A stretch of DNA of 5,835 nucleotides, taken from the NCBI GenBank assembly GCA_003820635.1, contig RPOS01000250.1, positions 1 to 5,835 on the forward strand, in the 5' to 3' direction. Of the stretch, positions 1 through 5,700 are shown piece by piece. Position 1 is the first letter of the stretch. Every line of letters begins with the position of its first letter. The stretch comes from Verrucomicrobiaceae bacterium. Lineage in GTDB: Bacteria > Verrucomicrobiota > Verrucomicrobiae > Verrucomicrobiales > Akkermansiaceae. Under the pieces are notes generated by a model. That model was not told the origin of the DNA and did not search any database. It saw only the letters and a program-made list of their open reading frames with translations. A program made the position numbers and the translations under genes.

Positions 1-2
1 AG

Positions 3-914
3 CTCGCCAGCCACCGCGGCACCTGGTGGCACGCCCGCTGGATCACGACCATGGAGCAGGACATGCCGCCCTATTGCCAGTGGCGCGAAATTTATCAGCG
101 GGATTGCCAACAACTGCGCATCCGGGCGATCTTCGCGCGCTCTTGGGTCTGGCTGCTCGGGCTGGTCGGCCTGGCGTTCATTCCCCGCACGCTGGCGGAT
201 TTGAAACGCGGGCTGCATGCCCGGCCGCGCGGTTATGGCGGTGCCTGGCCGCTGCCGCTGGGGCTGGTGATTTTTCTGGTGGCCACGCTGGCATGGATCG
301 GCTTCGCCATGACGCTCGAGCTCGGCATCGGCGCGCTGCCCGGGCTTCATCCGCTGGCCGGGATTTTGTTAGACGCGGCGGCGCGCATGCTGCCCGCGCT
401 CATCGCGCTGGGCCTGCTTTTCCGCCGGCCGTCCCACGCGGTGCGGGTGCTTGGGCTGGACCGCCCGCTCGCCCCGAAAACCGTGCTTGGGGTGTTTTCC
501 CTGCTGCTGCTCGCGGATCTGCTGCTGCGGGCGGCTATCGGGGGCGGCGACTCCGCCGACCCGGGCGGGGGATTGAGCGCGGGTGAGGCTGGCATCTGGG
601 GGCTGGTCTTTGCGGTGGTTTCGGCCTGCCTGCTGGCACCGTTGTCGGAGGAGTTGCTCTACCGCGGTGTGTTGTTCCGCTCGTTATGGAACCGGCTGGG
701 CGTTCTGCCCGCCGCGATTCTCTCGTCGGCGGTCTTCGCTGTGCTGCATTTTTACGATGGCTACGGCTTGTTGAGCGTCGGCATTTTCGGTTTTTCCTGT
801 GCGCTGCTCTACACCGCCACCGGTTCGCTCGGCGCCTGCATCGCGCTGCACTTTTTGTATAACTCGTCCATCAAACTGCCGGAATGGCTGATCTATCACG
901 GCGCGCTTGGTTGA
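3..914 (+). CDS. CPBP family intramembrane metalloprotease (5'-partial)
   Basis: Predicted polytopic membrane protein of the CPBP (CAAX protease/bacteriocin-processing, Abi) family, whose members cleave peptide bonds within or beside the membrane using a metal. Numbering from the ATG at 51, all three family motifs are visible: EExxxR in PLSEELLYRG (197-206), FxxxH at F229-H233, and HxxxN at H267-N271. Hydrophobic segments lie near 31-45, 69-90, 103-124, 145-160, 182-197, 219-233 and 238-270. The ATG at 51 has no ribosome-binding site, and the frame is open to the left edge with plausible protein (including a WWHARW stretch just before it), so the true start is probably outside the window; a start at 51 (287 residues) is the alternative. 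The substrate is unknown. Family members include prenyl-protein proteases and bacteriocin-immunity proteins, and nothing here distinguishes these. Family assignment is firm; specific function is not. Confidence 0.88.
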   Translation, partial: LASHRGTWWHARWITTMEQDMPPYCQWREIYQRDCQQLRIRAIFARSWVWLLGLVGLAFIPRTLADLKRGLHARPRGYGGAWPLPLGLVIFLVATLAWIGFAMTLELGIGALPGLHPLAGILLDAAARMLPALIALGLLFRRPSHAVRVLGLDRPLAPKTVLGVFSLLLLADLLLRAAIGGGDSADPGGGLSAGEAGIWGLVFAVVSACLLAPLSEELLYRGVLFRSLWNRLGVLPAAILSSAVFAVLHFYDGYGLLSVGIFGFSCALLYTATGSLGACIALHFLYNSSIKLPEWLIYHGALG

Positions 915-922
915 CCGCGCGC
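901..922 (+). other. GC-rich hairpin over the protease stop codon
   Basis: GCGCGC at 901-906 can pair with GCGCGC at 917-922. The stem can extend inward by GGT (909-911) with ACC (914-916), leaving a TT bulge. It spans the TGA at 912-914. It could attenuate or terminate transcription after the protease gene, but no T-run follows, so it is not a canonical intrinsic terminator. Alternating GC in a GC-rich genome also forms such stems by chance. Confidence 0.25.
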
Positions 923-926
923 ATTG

Positions 927-954
927 GTATTTCCCGTTTCGTCATTCGTCTTGC
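927..954 (+). repeat. Degenerate 7-bp tandem run in the protease-kinase gap
   Basis: Four consecutive 7-bp units can be laid out from 927, with the best unit GTCATTC at 941-947 and related units on either side (for example GTATTTC at 927-933). The array is short and degenerate, so alone it would be weak. It is listed because other 7-bp-register arrays occur in this window. It occupies most of the 76-bp gap between the two genes. Confidence 0.35.
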
Positions 955-990
955 CCTTGGTTCCGCCGGAATTCTAGCCTGCCAACGTTC

Positions 991-2682
991 ATGAGCGATT
1001 CGCCGCCCACCGCCGCCTTCGTGGCTCCGGCTCCTGCCGACCTCGCCCCGATGTTTCCGGGTTATGAGATCGGCCCATTGATCGCCACCGGCGGTATGGG
1101 CGCGGTCTATCAGGCCGTCCAGCGATCGCTGGAGCGGACGGTGGCCCTCAAGATCCTGCCGCATGAGTTCAGCGCGGATGCCGCGTTTTGCGCGGGTTTC
1201 GAGGCCGAGGCCAAGGCGATGGCGCGCCTCAACCATCCCAATCTCATCGGGGTTTACGACTTTGGCGAGGCCGCGGGCATGCTCTACATCATCATGGAGT
1301 ATGTTCCCGGAAAATCGCTTTTCCACTCCGCCCACGGCATCGCCATCGACCCGGCGGAAGTCATCCGGCTGATCAGCGGCATTTGCAGTGGTCTCGCCCA
1401 CGCCCACGGCAACGGCATCATCCACCGCGACATCAAGCCCTCCAACATCCTGCTGGATCCCAGTGCCAATCCCAAGATCGGCGACTTCGGGCTCGCCCGG
1501 CCCGCCGACCATCAGATTCAGGAGGGTGAGGAAATTTTCGGCACTCCCCACTACACCGCGCCGGAAGTCATCAGCACCCCGGGTCATGTGGACCACCGGG
1601 CGGATATTTTTTCCGTCGGTGTGATGCTGCACGAGTTGCTCACCGGCCGCCTGCCTGCGGATGACCGCCGGTCGGCATCGGTCATTGCGCACTGCGATCC
1701 GCGCTTCGATGCGATCATCCGCCGGGCCACGGATCCCATTCCGGATCACCGTTATGCGAGTGCTTTGGAGATCGCCAATGAGCTCCAAACCATCGCCACC
1801 ACATCCGGTCCAAAGGTCTTGCGGACGGCTCCGGTGCCCGCCACAGCGGGGGCGGGTTCTCGCAAGGGCAAGGCCCGCCGGCAGGACCGGAAGTCCTCCG
1901 CTGTGCCCGTTATCATCATTTTTCTGGCCGCCGTCACGCTTGCCGTCTTCGCCTACAGGCACCACCTCAAGCAAAAGCTCGCACGTCAGAGCGCCGCGCA
2001 AGCATCCGTCAGCGTGGTCGTGGAACCTCCACCGGCACCTGCGCTACCACCTGCGCCACCACCTGCGCCGGAAGAACCAGTTCCGCCGCCCGTCGTTTTC
2101 GAACCGGATCCCACTCCGCTTCCGGGGCCAGAACCCTCCGCCGAGCCGCTTGCCCCCGAGCCACCGTCTCCGGCAGCGGAGCCTAAGTTCGATGTTCCCG
2201 GCTTCCTCTCGCGTGCCCGCAAGGTGATGCGTGCCCGCGCCGAGCCCGCCGTGCGCAAACAAAACGCGGCCATTGAGGACAACCTCGAAGCCATGGAGCG
2301 GAATCTCAAACGTGCCCTGCGCAAACAAGGTCTCAAACCCAGGGAACAAGCCGTCGGAGCCCTGGTTGAGCAGTTGACCGAAGAATGCAAAAGCCAGGAC
2401 AGCCGCATTCCCGCAATCTTGCCCGCAGCCTTGACGGTCGTGCCGGGTTTTCAGGCGGTGCATGCCGAGTTTCTCGAAAAGCAGCAGGCATTGGAAAGCT
2501 CGCTTGCCAGCGAGTTGTCCCAATATTCCGCGACCTACCTCCTCGGGATCGAAAAACAAATCGAACGCCTCAAGCCAACTGACGATCCCGCCGCCATCGG
2601 ACTGCTCGAGCAGGAGCTCCAAAGCGTTCGCGGGGATGAAGGATATTTCACCGGCCTGATGCTCGCGCCGGATTCCGAGTAG
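991..2682 (+). CDS. Membrane-anchored Ser/Thr protein kinase (Hanks type)
   Basis: Predicted to phosphorylate Ser/Thr residues in the cytoplasm, with a tail across the membrane (563 residues). The kinase domain spans about 25-268: glycine loop GGMGAV (34-39), VALK with catalytic K54, likely helix-C E73, HRDIKPSN (145-152) with D147, DFG (165-167) and APE (190-192). The first glycine of the loop is Ala32, while the other key residues are intact, so it should be active. A basic stretch (291-301) precedes one transmembrane segment (304-322). A Pro/Ala/Glu-rich region (345-398) and a charged helical region (400-550) without recognised domain follow, presumably outside the inner membrane. I chose the ATG at 991 because the protein begins just before the kinase fold. 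A TTG at 907 extends the frame by 28 residues through low-complexity sequence and overlaps the protease gene, making it less likely. Neither start has a clear ribosome-binding site. The substrate is unknown. Confidence 0.93.
   Translation: MSDSPPTAAFVAPAPADLAPMFPGYEIGPLIATGGMGAVYQAVQRSLERTVALKILPHEFSADAAFCAGFEAEAKAMARLNHPNLIGVYDFGEAAGMLYIIMEYVPGKSLFHSAHGIAIDPAEVIRLISGICSGLAHAHGNGIIHRDIKPSNILLDPSANPKIGDFGLARPADHQIQEGEEIFGTPHYTAPEVISTPGHVDHRADIFSVGVMLHELLTGRLPADDRRSASVIAHCDPRFDAIIRRATDPIPDHRYASALEIANELQTIATTSGPKVLRTAPVPATAGAGSRKGKARRQDRKSSAVPVIIIFLAAVTLAVFAYRHHLKQKLARQSAAQASVSVVVEPPPAPALPPAPPPAPEEPVPPPVVFEPDPTPLPGPEPSAEPLAPEPPSPAAEPKFDVPGFLSRARKVMRARAEPAVRKQNAAIEDNLEAMERNLKRALRKQGLKPREQAVGALVEQLTEECKSQDSRIPAILPAALTVVPGFQAVHAEFLEKQQALESSLASELSQYSATYLLGIEKQIERLKPTDDPAAIGLLEQELQSVRGDEGYFTGLMLAPDSE
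2036..2071 (+). repeat. 12-bp tandem repeat coding for Pro/Ala
   Basis: Three adjacent 12-bp units, based on CACCTGCGCCAC, lie at 2036-2047, 2048-2059 and 2060-2071, differing at one or two positions. They stay in frame and encode a PA-rich run in the kinase's extracytoplasmic linker. This is an ordinary way for a proline-rich spacer to grow or shrink, and is distinct from the 7-bp arrays elsewhere in the window. Confidence 0.75.
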
Positions 2683-2754
2683 GGAAATTCCCTGTGACAC
2701 GTTCCCCGGCACACTTCCGCTGGCGGAGCGGCGTTTCGCATTTAGAGTCCCCGC

Positions 2755-5700
2755 GTGCCTCACACTGAGATCGCCCCACCGTCCATCCGCCTTCACGGCT
2801 GCCGCCAGCACAACCTGCGCAATCTCGATCTGCAGATCCCTCTCGGCAAGCTCACCGTGGTCACCGGCCCGTCCGGTTCGGGCAAGTCATCGCTGGCATT
2901 TCACACGCTCTACGCCGAGGGCCAGCGCCGCTATGTGGAAACGTTCTCACCCTACGTCCGGCAGTTTTTCGACCGCATGGACAAACCGGATGTCGATTCC
3001 ATCGAAGGCATCCCGCCCGCCATCGCCATCGAGCAGAAAAACCACGTCCGCACCACGCGTTCCACCGTCGGCACGCTCACCGAGATCAACGATTACCTCA
3101 AGCTGCTTTATCCGCGCCTCGCCACCGCCCACGATCCCCACACCGGAGAAATCATCCAGCCGGACTCCCCCGAATCCGTCGCACAGTGGGCCATGGAAAA
3201 CCTCGCCGGTCAGCCTGTTTTTGTCACCTTTCCCATCCCCGTCCCGTCCGGCACCAAGGCGGAGGAGCTCTTCCCCTTCCTCAATGCCCAAGGCTATCTG
3301 CGCATCCTTCATGATGGCCAGACCCTCCGCACCGACGAGCAGGGCGCGGACTTCAACCCGCAAGCGACCATCCATGTCCTCCAGGACCGCATCACTCTAA
3401 CAAAAAATAACCGCTCCCGCCTCCTCGAAGCACTCGAAGCCGCCTTCCGCCTCGGCAAGGGCCATGCCGCGATTGTGGCTGGTGCGTCCCGCTCCTTCTC
3501 CACCACCTGGCACAATCCCGCCACCGGCTTCACCCTCCGCCCGCCCACGCCCGCCCTCTTTTCCTTCAACTCTCCCCTCGGCGCCTGTCCCAAGTGCCGA
3601 GGCTTCGGCCGCATCATCGGCATCGACCTTGAAAAATCAGTCCCCGATCCCACCCTCTCCATCGCCCGGGGGGCCATCAAGCCCTTCCAAGGCGAGCGCG
3701 GCGGGGAATGCCAGCGCGACCTCATCCGCTGCTGCCGCGAGCGCGGCATCGACATCAAGACCCCGTGGGAGGACCTGACCGACGACGAACGGGAATGGGT
3801 TTACTATGGAGACCGTAGAAAACCCGAGATTTCACCCGAGGAGCTCGAAGCCCTCTGGCAGGCCGGCGACTGGTATGGCGTCAAAGGCTTCTTCGACTGG
3901 CTGGAAACCAAGGCCTACAAGATGCACGTCCGCGTCTTTCTTTCCCGCTACCGTTCCTACACCACCTGCGCCGCCTGCCGCGGCAAGCGCCTGCAGCCCG
4001 AGGCCCTCTGCTTCCAAATCAACGGCCTCACCCTGCCCGATCTTTGGAGCCTCCCCGTTTCCGAGCTCCTCCCATGGTTCGCCAATCTCAGATCCCGAAA
4101 CTCAACTCTCAAATCCAGGGACGCCACCCTCGCCCTTGTTCTAACAGAAATCCACTCGCGTCTCACTTATCTCGATGAGGTCGGCCTCGGCTACCTCACT
4201 CTGGACCGCCCCACCCGCACCCTCTCCGGCGGCGAGGTGGAGCGCGTGAACCTCACCACCTGTCTCGGTGCTTCGTTGACCGGAACTCTCTTCGTGCTGG
4301 ATGAGCCCACCGTCGGCCTCCATGCCCGTGACATCGACCGCCTCGTCGGCGTCATGCACGGCCTGCGGGACAAGGGCAACACGCTTGTCGTCGTCGAGCA
4401 CGAGCAAGCGGTCATGCAGGCCGCCGACCACCTCATCGACCTCGGACCAGCGGCGGGCACGCTCGGTGGTGAATTGGTGTATCAGGGACCGCCGCTCAGA
4501 GTGCCGAGTGATCAGTTAGCAGTGATCGGTGAAAAGAAGAAAAAATCTTCGCGAAGCGCAAAGTCTTCACTGATCACTGATCACTCGGCACTTGGCACTT
4601 TGCCATGGCTCACCGGCCAAAAATCCATCGCCATCCCAAGCAAGCGCCGCAAGCCGTCAGCACAAGTCCTCACCGTCAAGGGAGCCACCCGCCACAATCT
4701 GCGCAAACTTGATGCCGGGATCCCGCTCGGCCTCTTCGTCTGCCTCACCGGGGTTTCCGGGTCCGGCAAGTCCACCTTCGCCCATGACGTCGTCTATCAG
4801 AACCTTGCCCGCAAACTCGGCCAGGAAACCGAAGGCGATCCCGCATCCATCCGCGAGCTGAAGGGCAGCCAACATCTGACGGGCGTCGAGCTCGTCGATC
4901 AATCCGCCGTCGCCCGCACGCCGCGCTCCACGCCCGCGGTTTTCCTCGGTGCATTCGATCCCATCCGCCAGCTCTTCTGCGAAACGGAATCCGCCAAGGC
5001 CGCCGGTCTCAAGCCCGGCTTCTTTTCCTTCAACTCCGGCGATGGCCGCTGCGACCGCTGCGCCGGCAATGGTTTCGAGAAAGTGGAAATGCAGTTCCTC
5101 TCGGATGTTTACATCACCTGTCCGGACTGCAACGGCCGCCGCTTCAAAGCCTCCACCCTCGAATACACCTGGAACGGGAAATCCATCGCCGACATTCTGG
5201 ATTTGACCGCAGATGACGTGGCGGAGGTTTTCAACCGCCAAGCCCACCATTCCAAAAAAGAGCAAAAACTCATCTCCGAGATCCACGCCGCCATCCAGCC
5301 CCTGCTCGAAGTCGGTCTCGGCTACCTCAAGCTAGGCCAGCCCCTCAACACCCTCTCCGGCGGCGAGTCCCAACGCCTCAAGCTCTGCCAACTCCTGACG
5401 GTGGCTGGGACTTGCAGCCCCAGTCCGTCGAAGGGACACCCTGTCCCTTCAAGTCTGAAAGGCAAACTCCTCATCCTCGACGAACCCACCACCGGACTCC
5501 ACTTCACCGACATCGAGCGACTTCTATCAGTCTTCCAGAAACTCGTCGATTCCGGCCACTCCCTGCTCGTCATCGAACACAACTTCGAAGTCATCAAATC
5601 CGCCGACTGGATCCTCGACCTCGGTCCCGAGGCCGGCAAACACGGCGGCCAAATCGTCGCCCAAGGCCCGCCCGAAGACATCGCCAAACTCGACACTCCC

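Noticed and set aside
26..586. Plus-strand open frame overlapping the protease gene (186 codons)
   Set aside because: Composition is Ala/Arg/Gly-biased without domain signal, while the other frame carries all CPBP motifs.
907..990. TTG start at 907 for the kinase, overlapping the protease stop
   Set aside because: It would add 28 residues translated from the degenerate repeat and low-complexity gap; the ATG at 991 begins a normal N-terminus.
871..2001. Long minus-strand open frame opposite the kinase gene (376 codons)
   Set aside because: It is a shadow of the kinase coding frame in GC-rich DNA; its translation is Arg/Gly/Asp-rich with no recognisable domain, and the plus strand has a complete kinase.
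2681..2693. Palindrome AGGGAAATTCCCT at the kinase stop as a terminator
   Set aside because: The stem is only 6 bp with a 1-nt centre and no T-run follows; it cannot form a stable terminator hairpin.
2683..2754. Possible SOS (LexA) operator upstream of uvrA
   Set aside because: Neither a CTGT-N8-ACAG type nor a GAAC-N4-GTTC type box is present in the 72-bp gap, so damage regulation is not shown by the sequence.
2044..2811. Minus-strand open frame across the kinase tail and uvrA start (255 codons)
   Set aside because: It overlaps two well-supported plus-strand genes and ends in a Trp/Arg/Gly run that is merely the complement of the proline-rich repeat.
4501..4605. CRISPR array interpretation of the repeats
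   Set aside because: Units are 7 bp, contiguous and without spacers, so this is not a CRISPR array.
5405..5450. Hairpins as an intrinsic terminator ending uvrA
   Set aside because: The frame continues through Walker B and the H-loop, and no T-run follows either stem.
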